Assembly: GCF_034043515.1 (NCBI RefSeq)
Contig: NZ_CP138214.1
Coordinates: forward strand, 2,480,001-2,544,000
DNA length: 64,000 bases
Reading direction: 5' to 3'
DNA from: Pseudomonas sp. MUP55
Lineage (GTDB): Bacteria > Pseudomonadota > Gammaproteobacteria > Pseudomonadales > Pseudomonadaceae
Under the pieces are notes generated by a model. The model saw nothing but the letters and a program-made list of their open reading frames with translations, had not been told where the DNA came from and searched no databases. The number at the start of each line of letters is the position of its first letter. Position 1 is the stretch's first letter. This document shows, in pieces, positions 28,131 through 36,208 of this stretch. The translations under genes and the position numbers were made by a program.

Positions 28131-29459
28131 ATGCACACCCATAAGGTCATTTGGCAGGAAGGCATGCTGCTGCGGCCACAGCACTTGCAGCACAACGACC
28201 GTCATTACCGGCAGCAGCTTAACCAGACGCGTTTGCTGAGCCCGGACGCCTGGGGGTTCCTCACGCTGGAACTCGATGTGCAGTACCTCAACCTCGGCAA
28301 ATTGGTGGTCACTCAAGCCAGCGGAGTGTTGCCGGACGGCAGCCTGTTCGAACACGGCGCCGCCATGGAACCGCTGGTGTTGCAGGTGCCGGCCAACTCG
28401 GGGGAACAGGCTGTTTACCTGGGACTGCTGCTGGCGACAGGCAATCAGACCGAAACCCGCCAACCGGATCAGCACGATGTGCTGGCGCGTTACCTTACCT
28501 GTGAGGTGGAGATCGCAGATTCCAACGCCGGGGCCGACTCTCGTTGCCTGATTCACTGCGCAAGGCCTGACCTGCGCCTGCTGTTGGGTGAGCAGCACAG
28601 AGAGCAGGGCTTTGTCAGGCTCAAGGTTGCCCAGGTGCTGGAATCTACCGAGGCGGGGGGTGTGCGCCTGGATGCGGGATTCGTCCCGACGTTCATTTTC
28701 ATGCAGGACCGCGGGTATGTAGCGTCTTGCCTGAAGGAGGTGATCGGCTTGCTTGCATCGCGAGGCGATGCCATCGCGGCGCGCATCCGCGGCGAGAGCA
28801 CCGCCGCCGGCACGCAGGTTGGCGATTTTCTGATGCTGCAAGTGATCAACCGTAGCGAGCTGGAGCTGCGCCACTGCTTGAGCCAGGCTCAGGTTCGTCC
28901 TGAAGCCGTATTTCGTGCCCTGTTGGCGCTGCTCGGCGAATTGTCGACCTTCGCCAGCGACAGCAAGCGCGCAGTGCTGGATGTGCATTACCGGCACGCC
29001 GACCAGGGAGCAAGTTTTCGTGGGCTGATGGAAGCTGTTCGCGGCGTACTGTCGGTCGTGCTGGAACAACACGCTATCGAATTGGCGCTGCAACCCCGTC
29101 AGTACGGCGTGTTGGTATGTCCGGTAAGCGATCTGAAATTGCTGGGTACCGCAACGTTCATCCTGGCGGCCACGGCGCAATCCGATTCGCAAGAGTTACG
29201 CCAACGCCTGCCAGCGCATCTGAAAGTCGGCCCCGTTGAGCGCATACGCGAGCTGGTCAATCTGCACCTGGCGGGTATCAAGGTCAAACCACTGCCCGTG
29301 GCGCCGCGCCAGATCCCGTTTCACGCCGCCAAGACCTACTTCATGCTTGATATGACTGCTCGCGACATCGCGCAGTTGGAGCAATCGGGTGGGTTCGCCT
29401 TTCATGTGGGGGGCGAATTTTCAGGGCTTGAGCTTACCTTCTGGGCCATCAGGAATTGA
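28131..29459 (+). CDS. tssK: TssK, T6SS baseplate-membrane connector
   Basis: A 442-residue protein with the hallmark N-terminus MHTHKVIWQEGMLLRPQHLQ and the GxFPDGxxF-like stretch GVLPDGSLFEHGAAMEPL. TssK trimers link the TssF/TssG wedge to TssL/TssM. ATG 28131, 1 bp after the tssJ stop, is chosen over an in-frame upstream ATG inside tssJ because it gives the family start. Its direct partners TssF and TssG are missing from this locus. Confidence 0.96.
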   Translation: MHTHKVIWQEGMLLRPQHLQHNDRHYRQQLNQTRLLSPDAWGFLTLELDVQYLNLGKLVVTQASGVLPDGSLFEHGAAMEPLVLQVPANSGEQAVYLGLLLATGNQTETRQPDQHDVLARYLTCEVEIADSNAGADSRCLIHCARPDLRLLLGEQHREQGFVRLKVAQVLESTEAGGVRLDAGFVPTFIFMQDRGYVASCLKEVIGLLASRGDAIAARIRGESTAAGTQVGDFLMLQVINRSELELRHCLSQAQVRPEAVFRALLALLGELSTFASDSKRAVLDVHYRHADQGASFRGLMEAVRGVLSVVLEQHAIELALQPRQYGVLVCPVSDLKLLGTATFILAATAQSDSQELRQRLPAHLKVGPVERIRELVNLHLAGIKVKPLPVAPRQIPFHAAKTYFMLDMTARDIAQLEQSGGFAFHVGGEFSGLELTFWAIRN

Positions 29460-29464
29460 ATGCC

Positions 29465-30325
29465 ATGGACAGCGAATACTCGCAGGATGAAAAAACCGTC
29501 CTGCTCGACCGTGACGGCCACGGGCCCGCACAGGGCCCGCTCACGCAGTTCCCATCGCCGCCGCGCTATGAGCAGTTGCAGGACCGGATGATCTACGCGA
29601 GCCACGTGTTGGGCGCACACAGCTTCACGATGTCGCTCAACCCGCTTGTGACCGCGGCCTGGGAAATATTGTCGCAAGTGGTCCAGCTCAAGGGCTGCAC
29701 CGGTCGAGAAAACCTCATTGCGATCAGCGACCGATTGTCATCAGCGGTAATGCAGTTCGAAACCCGTGCCTTGCAAGGTGGCATTGAAGACAGCCAGGTG
29801 ATGTCTGCGCGCTACGTGCTGTGCAGTGTGATCGACGAAGCCGTCGTGACCACGACGTGGGGGGCTCGAAGCGACTGGTCGAAGGTGAGCCTGTTGAGCC
29901 GCTTTCACCATGAGACCTTCGGCGGCGAGAAGGTATTCCAGTTGCTGGAACGCCTGGCGCGTGACCCGGTAAAACACTTGGCGATGCTGGAACTGGTGTA
30001 CCTGTGCCTGTCCCTGGGGTTCGAAGGCAAATACCGAGTGATGGAGCGCGGAGTGTTACAGCTCGAGGCCGTTCGTGATGGCCTGTATCGGCAGATCAGG
30101 CATGTGCGTGGCAACCCGTCGTCGGCGCCCGTTGTGCCGGCAGGGAAGGGGCAGGTGCGTCGCAGGCGCGTACGCGTTATTCCCGCCCGCTGGTGTGTCG
30201 CCTTCACGCTGTGCTGCCTGCTCGCAATGTACGCAGGGTTCGCCTGGGTGTTGGAGCGAGAAAGGGTGAGTGCACTGCAACACCTTCCATTTTCGGCGTC
30301 GGACCTTACCCGGACGCCCATGTAA
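29465..30325 (+). CDS. tssL: TssL (DotU/IcmH), T6SS inner-membrane protein
   Basis: A 286-residue short-form TssL: DotU cytoplasmic domain (NPLVTAAWEILSQV, RYVLCSVIDEAVVTT, W-SLLSRFHHETFGGEKVFQLLERL, ELVYLCLSLGFEGKYR) and a C-terminal TM segment (about 240-262), with no OmpA/peptidoglycan-binding extension. It partners TssM. Start chosen at ATG 29465 with an AGGAA RBS; a TTG three codons upstream overlaps tssK. Confidence 0.95.
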   Translation: MDSEYSQDEKTVLLDRDGHGPAQGPLTQFPSPPRYEQLQDRMIYASHVLGAHSFTMSLNPLVTAAWEILSQVVQLKGCTGRENLIAISDRLSSAVMQFETRALQGGIEDSQVMSARYVLCSVIDEAVVTTTWGARSDWSKVSLLSRFHHETFGGEKVFQLLERLARDPVKHLAMLELVYLCLSLGFEGKYRVMERGVLQLEAVRDGLYRQIRHVRGNPSSAPVVPAGKGQVRRRRVRVIPARWCVAFTLCCLLAMYAGFAWVLERERVSALQHLPFSASDLTRTPM

Positions 30326-30341
30326 ACGCAGGGAGCAATGA

Positions 30342-33300
30342 ATGAACACATTCTTCAAGGGCGTGGGCGCCGTGCTGGGCAGGATTTGGGTATGGAGCCT
30401 GTTGCTGGTGCTTTGCTGCGCTGCACTGGTGTGGTGGGTCGGACCGCTGCTGGCGGTGGACGACTACCGGTTCTGGCAAGGCGCAAGTGCCCGCCTGTTC
30501 AGCATCAGCGTGCTGTTCCTGCTGTGGGGACTGGCAATGGTTTCGGCCGGTGGGCGACGCGCCGCCGGGCGCCAAAGGTCGGGGCCACCAGCGGGGCATC
30601 GGTCATTGCAAGCGCTGGAGAACGAACGCAAGCACGTGCGCGGCCGCTTCAAGGAAGCCCGGCAGCACTTGAGCACATCGCCCCGCTATGGGGAGCGCAA
30701 CGCGCGTTGGCGCCACGACCTGCCCTGGTACCTGGTGATCGGTGAACCGCGCAGTGGCAAGACCCAGTTGCTGGCGGCAGCCGGCTTGCAGTCACCGCTC
30801 GATCAGGTGGACACGCGGCCCAATGGCAGTGGCACGCAGTGTGACTGGTACTTCGCCGACGAAGGCGTGCTCATCGAAACGCCAGGGCGCTATCTGACTC
30901 AGCCGGACCGTTCGGTGGATGCCGCCGGCTGGACCACGCTGTTGGCCAGCCTGAGGCGCCGGCATCGAGTGCGCCCGCTCAATGGCGTGGTGGTAACGCT
31001 GTCGGCAGACAGGCTGCTGGCGGGCAACGAGCACGAGCTGGAGCAACTGGCACGCCATGTTCACTCGCGTGTGCAGGAAATTCAGCAGGTGCTGCATGTG
31101 GATGTGCCGCTGTATCTGGTATTGACCCAGGCTGACCGACTGCCGGGGTTCATCGAGTACTTCGACTCCCCCTCAGGGGACGATGCCAATGCGGTGCTGG
31201 GCCAGCCGCTGGATACGGACACGGTGGGCAATGACATCAACCAGGTTCGTCAGGCGTTCGAGCAGTTACTGCAACGTTTGCACGGCGAGTTGATTGAGCG
31301 GTTGCACCAGGAGAGAGACGTCGAGCGCCGGGGGCAGATGCTCGAGTTTCCCCCGCAGACGGCGCGAATAGGCGAGCGTTTATGCCTGTTCATCGAGTGG
31401 GCGTTTTCCGCCCATCGCTACCAGCGCATCAACGGATTGCGCGGGTTCTACCTGACCTGCGCCAGCGAAACGCGCAGCCATTTTGTGCAGGGGCTGTTCA
31501 GTCGAGTGATCTTTGCTGAAGCGGATCTGGCCGCTTTGCAGACCCGCGAGCAACAACGTATCTGGCGGCGCAACGCGTTGCTGGGGATGGCCGCCGGGCT
31601 GGTTCTGGCAGGTGCCGGGGGGCTGTGGATGCACAGTTATGCGTTCAACAGTCAACGTTTGGCCCACATCGCTGCACTCAGTGCACCTGTGACGCTGACC
31701 AGCGATGAAACCCTGACACGCTTGGCGCTGCTGGACGCTCGCTGGGCCGCAACCCAGGTGTTTCCAGCTTCCGGCGACACTGCGCTGATCGAGCGAGCCG
31801 GCCTTTACCAAGGTGAGGTCAGCCGCTCGCGACTGGAACATGCCTATGAGCAGGCGTTGCAACAGCACCTGCTGGGCCATGTGGTTGGCCTGCTGCAAGA
31901 GCAGGTGAGCGCCAGCCTCGGCGATCGCGAGCGCTTGCTCGACAACCTGCGTGCGTACCTGATGCTCAATCTGCGTGAGCGCCGCGATACCGCCTGGCTG
32001 GCGCAGCATATGGCCACCTATTGGTCGCTGCGGTTTCCCGGTGACAGGCCGGTACAGAAGCGCCTGAATGAACATTGGGCACGACTGCTCAAGCAGCCGT
32101 TTGCAGCGCCCCTCAATGACGAACTGGTGGCTCAGGCGCGCGCTGCTCTGCGGGGTGAATCACTGGCCGATGTGGTGTATCGAGTGCTGCGCGAACAGGC
32201 GCGGGACCTCGAACCGTTGCGGCTGGCCGAGGGCAAGGTGTTCGCTGCGATGGAAGCGTCCGTGCCGGGCTTCTACACCAAACGCTATGTGCAGTACTTC
32301 GAGGCGCAAGGCCCACGACTGGTGAATGCCATCGCCCAGGATAACTGGGTACTGGGGGAGGGCACCGATCTGAGTAGTCAGGATTTGCAGCGCCTGATGG
32401 CCCAACTGCAACAGCGCTACTTCAGTGAATATGCCCAGGCCTGGAGCGATGCCCTGGGGCGCGTCAGGCTGTTGCCAACCGACAATCTGCGCGAGGACGC
32501 CGAACGGCTGGCGGGGCTGACCTCGGCCCAATCGCCTGTCAGTCTGCTGTTGCAGCAACTGCGTGAGAATACCCGCTTACTGCCGGGCCTTGAGCTGCCG
32601 GCCACGCTGGCCGAGCCGTCAGGCGCGTTGGCGGGCATCGCCACTGCTGCCGTGGCGAAAGGGCAGGCAGCCTTGGGCGACCCGGCTCGTCGGGCCTTGC
32701 AGCGGCGTTTTGAACCCCTGCATCAATTGCTGGATGAGCAGCACAACCCAAGCGCCGAGCTGAGCCAGGGGCTGCACCTGCTGAGTCAATTGCACCTGCA
32801 ATTGGCGGCGCTGAACCGTGAGGGTTCACCGGAGCAGGCGGCCTTCATGCAGGCAAAGCGACGTATGGACGGCCAGCAGGACGTACTGGGTAACCTGCGT
32901 GAAGCGTCCTCCCGGTTGCCGCTGCCGCTTGCCGGTTGGTTTGAAGGGGTGGCCGATGAAGCCTGGCGCCACTTGTTGGACCAGGCCTACGCCCATGTCA
33001 ATCAGCGCTATCAGAGCGAGGTGCAGGGTCTTTACGCCAAGGCGATTCGCCAACGGTACCCGTTCAATGCCCATGCGAGCAGTGATGTGGCCCTTGACGA
33101 TTTCCGTGAGTTCTTTAAACCCCAGGGCGTGTTGGCGCGTTTTTACGAGGGGCATTTGCGCTCTTTTGTCGGCGCAGAGGGCACTCGCTACCGGTTGCGT
33201 GGACTGGACGGGCAGAGTTTGCCCATCTCGCGCTCGCTGCTGGAGCAACTGACGAAAGCCCACATCATCCGACGCAGCTTTTTCAGCGAAGATCAGGGCG

Positions 33301-33698
33301 AGTTGGCTGTGCGCTTTACCTTGGCACCCTACAGCCTGGATCAGGCGGTGAACCGGGCGACCCTGCGATTGGGGGAAAAGCAGCTGGAATACCGGCACGG
33401 CCCGATCATACCCATGACGTTCCGCTGGCCCATCGAAGCAGACAACGGCCGCGCCAGCCTGGTGCTGGAGAGGGACGCTGAACTGCGCCCCCTGGGTATC
33501 GAGAAAAACGCCGGCGCCTGGTCGTTGTTCCGGTTCTTCGACTTGCTGCACCGAGAACCTGCAAGTGACCGCAACGCGCAGATCGTCAAGGCCGACCTGG
33601 CCGGGTTGCGCGCCAATTACCTGCTGACCAGCCAACGCACGCCCAGCCCATTTGAAATGGACACCTGGCGCACCTTCCGTTTGCCGGAGCAGCTGTGA
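30342..33698 (+). CDS. tssM: TssM (IcmF), T6SS inner-membrane scaffold
   Basis: A 1118-residue protein with two N-terminal TM segments (about 13-37, 50-69), a cytoplasmic NTPase-like domain with Walker A GEPRSGKTQ at 134-142, and a third TM at about 409-432, followed by a long periplasmic part with the IcmF-related and C-terminal TssJ-binding domain. Length is near the usual 1100-1200. It bridges the inner membrane to TssJ. It starts 16 bp after tssL and its stop overlaps the phosphatase start (ATGA-type). No frameshift seen. Confidence 0.96.
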   Translation: MNTFFKGVGAVLGRIWVWSLLLVLCCAALVWWVGPLLAVDDYRFWQGASARLFSISVLFLLWGLAMVSAGGRRAAGRQRSGPPAGHRSLQALENERKHVRGRFKEARQHLSTSPRYGERNARWRHDLPWYLVIGEPRSGKTQLLAAAGLQSPLDQVDTRPNGSGTQCDWYFADEGVLIETPGRYLTQPDRSVDAAGWTTLLASLRRRHRVRPLNGVVVTLSADRLLAGNEHELEQLARHVHSRVQEIQQVLHVDVPLYLVLTQADRLPGFIEYFDSPSGDDANAVLGQPLDTDTVGNDINQVRQAFEQLLQRLHGELIERLHQERDVERRGQMLEFPPQTARIGERLCLFIEWAFSAHRYQRINGLRGFYLTCASETRSHFVQGLFSRVIFAEADLAALQTREQQRIWRRNALLGMAAGLVLAGAGGLWMHSYAFNSQRLAHIAALSAPVTLTSDETLTRLALLDARWAATQVFPASGDTALIERAGLYQGEVSRSRLEHAYEQALQQHLLGHVVGLLQEQVSASLGDRERLLDNLRAYLMLNLRERRDTAWLAQHMATYWSLRFPGDRPVQKRLNEHWARLLKQPFAAPLNDELVAQARAALRGESLADVVYRVLREQARDLEPLRLAEGKVFAAMEASVPGFYTKRYVQYFEAQGPRLVNAIAQDNWVLGEGTDLSSQDLQRLMAQLQQRYFSEYAQAWSDALGRVRLLPTDNLREDAERLAGLTSAQSPVSLLLQQLRENTRLLPGLELPATLAEPSGALAGIATAAVAKGQAALGDPARRALQRRFEPLHQLLDEQHNPSAELSQGLHLLSQLHLQLAALNREGSPEQAAFMQAKRRMDGQQDVLGNLREASSRLPLPLAGWFEGVADEAWRHLLDQAYAHVNQRYQSEVQGLYAKAIRQRYPFNAHASSDVALDDFREFFKPQGVLARFYEGHLRSFVGAEGTRYRLRGLDGQSLPISRSLLEQLTKAHIIRRSFFSEDQGELAVRFTLAPYSLDQAVNRATLRLGEKQLEYRHGPIIPMTFRWPIEADNGRASLVLERDAELRPLGIEKNAGAWSLFRFFDLLHREPASDRNAQIVKADLAGLRANYLLTSQRTPSPFEMDTWRTFRLPEQL

Positions 33699-34426
33699 AC
33701 CCGGTGTTCCCCCCATGGCGCAGCGCCGGGCGTACCCAGCGCGGGCAGGCCCGCCCGCGCAACGAGGACGCCTTGCTCGATTGCCCGCAACGAGGTTGCT
33801 GGGCCGTGGCGGACGGCATGGGTGGCCATCGTCACGGCGATGTCGCCAGCCAGTGGGTGGTCGCCAGCCTGGCGTTGTTGCCTGCGCAGGGCAGCCTTGA
33901 TCAGCGAGTCGGTGCGGTCCGGCGCAGCTTGCAAGGTGTGAACCAGCGGCTGGCGGATGCGTGCAGGCGGTCTGGGCCAACCGGCAGTTCCATGATGGGC
34001 AGCACGGTGGTTGCGCTATTGCTGGAGAATGGACGTGCGGCCTGTGTGTGGGCGGGGGACAGCCGCTGTTATTTGTGGCGCGAGCGCAGCCTGTACCAGT
34101 TGTCCAGAGATCATTCGCTGTTGCAGCGCCTGATGGACGAACGTCAGTTGAGTGCCACCCAGGCCCGTGCTCACCCCGAGGCCAGAGCCCTGACCCGCGC
34201 CATTGGCGCGCACTCGCCATTGCGGCTTGAGGTACTGGAGCTCAGTACCCGCCCTGGCGATGTGTTTTTATTGTGCAGCGACGGCCTGTACCAGGCACTC
34301 AGCCCTGTGGAACTGGGCCTGGCGTTGAGTGCAGGCGGACCGCAGCAGGTCGTGGAACGCTTGTTCGCCAGCGCGCTGCACACCCCGGCACGCGATGATC
34401 TGACCGCTGTCGTGGTGCAGCCATGA
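33695..34426 (+). CDS. stp1: PP2C-type Ser/Thr phosphatase (Stp1/PppA) of T6SS
   Basis: A 243-residue PPM/PP2C phosphatase: RPRNEDA at the N-terminus, the metal site VADGMGGH (about 36-43), STVVALLL, WAGDSRCYLWR, the LLCSDGLYQAL Asp, and the C-terminal ARDDLTAVVV motif. It dephosphorylates targets of the following kinase in the threonine-phosphorylation switch of T6SS. Coupled by 4-bp overlaps to tssM upstream and the kinase downstream. Confidence 0.93.
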   Translation: MNPVFPPWRSAGRTQRGQARPRNEDALLDCPQRGCWAVADGMGGHRHGDVASQWVVASLALLPAQGSLDQRVGAVRRSLQGVNQRLADACRRSGPTGSSMMGSTVVALLLENGRAACVWAGDSRCYLWRERSLYQLSRDHSLLQRLMDERQLSATQARAHPEARALTRAIGAHSPLRLEVLELSTRPGDVFLLCSDGLYQALSPVELGLALSAGGPQQVVERLFASALHTPARDDLTAVVVQP

Positions 34427-35265
34427 GCGCGACACCAGCCTTTCCTGTGCTGCTCGCCGGGCGCTACCACCTTGAGCATGTATTGGGCCGTGGTGCGATG
34501 GGCGTGGTGTACCGCGCACGCGACCTGTTACACGAGCAATTTGGCGAGCCTTGCTCCGGTGTGGCGATCAAGGTGTTGGGCGAGTCTTTATCAGCCTGTC
34601 CGGATGCTCACGTCCTGCTGTACAGCGAGTTTGCGTTGGCGCGTCGCCTGCGGCATGAGCACGTGGTGAGGATGTATTCGTTTGAGGTGGATACGGGTAG
34701 CCAGATGGCCTTTTTTACCATGGAGCTGCTGCACGGCCTGACGCTGGACCGGCTGATTCTGGAATGCCCCGAGGGAGTGCCTTGGCGGGAGCTGCAGCCG
34801 ATTGCCGTGCAACTGCTGGATGCGTTGGCGTACGCCCACCGACACAACGTTCTGCATGGCGATATCAAGCCGGCCAACGTGATGCTGGGTGAAGAGGGCG
34901 TGCGCTTGTTTGATTTCGGCTTGGGGCAACTACTGGCGCAGACCACGGCGGACCTGGCCAGTGTGAGTCGCAGCCGAGTGAATGCCTGGACTCGTGCCTA
35001 TGCGGCGCCTGAACTACTGGCAGGTGGCGAGTTGACCCTCGCCACCGACCTTTATGCCGCGGCGTGCGTGCTGTATGAACTGGCTCATGGGGCTCGCCTG
35101 GGTGAATGCCCTCCCGGCCAAGGGCTGACCCGGCCCAGGCAGTTGCCGCGACGCTGCTGGCCGGCATTGCAGGTTGCCTTGGCGCACGACCCGCAACGCC
35201 GGGCCCTGACGGTTGCCGAATTGGGCGAGGTCATTAGTTGCCGGCGGTCTCGCTGGTTAAGCTGA
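34423..35265 (+). CDS. stk1: Ser/Thr protein kinase (Stk1/PpkA) of T6SS
   Basis: A 280-residue Hanks-type kinase domain: Gly loop LGRGAMGVVYRARD (about 19-32), ATP Lys in GVAIKVLG (about 50), catalytic loop HGDIKPANVML (Asp about 147; HGD rather than HRD), DFG as FDFGL, and an APE-like AAPE. There is no transmembrane segment and no periplasmic sensor, unlike PpkA of H1-T6SS; Stk1 of H2-T6SS is likewise cytosolic as I recall. Probable substrate: the Fha protein or TssL. Last gene of the T6SS run, 8 bp from a convergent unrelated gene. Confidence 0.92.
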   Translation: MSATPAFPVLLAGRYHLEHVLGRGAMGVVYRARDLLHEQFGEPCSGVAIKVLGESLSACPDAHVLLYSEFALARRLRHEHVVRMYSFEVDTGSQMAFFTMELLHGLTLDRLILECPEGVPWRELQPIAVQLLDALAYAHRHNVLHGDIKPANVMLGEEGVRLFDFGLGQLLAQTTADLASVSRSRVNAWTRAYAAPELLAGGELTLATDLYAAACVLYELAHGARLGECPPGQGLTRPRQLPRRCWPALQVALAHDPQRRALTVAELGEVISCRRSRWLS

Positions 35266-35273
35266 GTAAAACT

Positions 35274-35603
35274 TCAGCCGGCCAGGTCATGCAGTTGGCA
35301 GTAGTCGGCCCAACTCATGCCGGCCATCTGGGCGACTTCCTTGTGCACCTCCAAGCGCTGGGCTTCAAAGGCTTCGCTGGACTCGGCAGTCAGCTTGAGG
35401 GTCAGCTCCCAAGCGAACAGGCCCAGGCGCTCGGCCTGTGCCTCGAAGGCTTCATACAGACGCTCGGTACGATACTGCGCCACCGTTTCACCCCTGGCTT
35501 GGGCTGCCAGCGGGTTGAGATTGTTCAGCTCGGCGGCCACGTCGGGGTTATCGCGCAGGAACCGGTCCAGTGCGCGTTGGTAAATATCGCCAGGTGCTGA
35601 CAA
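35274..35603 (-). CDS. DUF6388-like hypothetical protein
   Basis: A 109-residue, largely helical soluble protein (NPDVAAELNNLNPLAAQARG, RTERLYEAFEAQAERLGLFAWELTLKL). It resembles small proteins annotated DUF6388 that I know from Pseudomonas. No signal peptide, TM or catalytic motif. It ends 8 bp from the T6SS kinase on the opposite strand and may form an operon with the membrane protein gene upstream (10-bp gap). Confidence 0.65.
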   Translation of the reverse strand: MSAPGDIYQRALDRFLRDNPDVAAELNNLNPLAAQARGETVAQYRTERLYEAFEAQAERLGLFAWELTLKLTAESSEAFEAQRLEVHKEVAQMAGMSWADYCQLHDLAG

Positions 35604-35613
35604 TGGCCGGCCC

Positions 35614-35892
35614 TCAGTGAGAGGGGTGGGAGTCGACGTCGGGCGCGTGACTGCCCACGTGGCGCCGAGCGCGCTTGCGCGATCTGCGCTGGATCCAGCG
35701 TTGCAGGGGCGCCAGTAAAAAGAACATCAGGTAGGCGACGAGCACCAGCGTCAGGTCGATCCAGGTCTCTGCGACAGGCCCCGTGTACAGCTCGATGACA
35801 TTCTTGATGATAAATAGCAGCGCCACGCTGCACAGCCACAACAGGATGGTGACAAACAGGGGGCGCATGGTGCTGGACCGCTTATCGTGCAT
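35614..35892 (-). CDS. Small two-TM membrane protein, unknown function
   Basis: A 92-residue protein with two hydrophobic segments (about 10-30 and 43-63) and a strongly basic tail (RWIQRRSRKRARRH), so the C-terminus is probably cytoplasmic. ATG 35892 chosen because an AAGGAGAG RBS precedes it; the frame is open further upstream without RBS. Family not recognised. Confidence 0.68.
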   Translation of the reverse strand: MHDKRSSTMRPLFVTILLWLCSVALLFIIKNVIELYTGPVAETWIDLTLVLVAYLMFFLLAPLQRWIQRRSRKRARRHVGSHAPDVDSHPSH

Positions 35893-36208
35893 GGTAAGAC
35901 TCTCTCTCTCCTTTGTGCCTGCTTGTCGAGGCAAGATTCCCTGAGTAGGCACTTGGTGTTCACCAGGTCGTAACATCCTTTAACACACGGGCCAACCGCG
36001 GATAATACCGACTCAGACCGGTTTAGGGGTTAGATCACGTCGGAAAGTTCGATTTTTTATATAAGAAATTATCCCGCACCCCGGATTTTCTCCGAATAAT
36101 CCCGGGGACATGGCGAAAAGCTTTCGCTCCGAGTATCAGGGCGTGTAGCGTTGACGCGTATTCCGGCGCTGATCTCCAGCCCTCGTGAATACGGGCGGAG
36201 GGCGGCTC
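35893..36208. other. Intergenic region, no gene seen
   Basis: About 316 bp between divergent genes. It is AT-rich around 36045-36075 (possible promoter DNA) and has a small GCGAAA-AGC-TTTCGC hairpin at 36113..36127. An in-frame GTG at 36185 could extend the EAL protein by eight residues. No operator, RNA or repeat identified. Confidence 0.5.

Noticed and set aside
29456..29464. TTG start for TssL
   Set aside because: ATG 29465 lies three codons on with a suitable RBS; the TTG is inside the tssK stop region.
34423..35265. T6SS kinase regarded as truncated because it lacks a transmembrane sensor
   Set aside because: All kinase motifs are present and H2-type Stk proteins are short and cytosolic, so there is no sign of loss.
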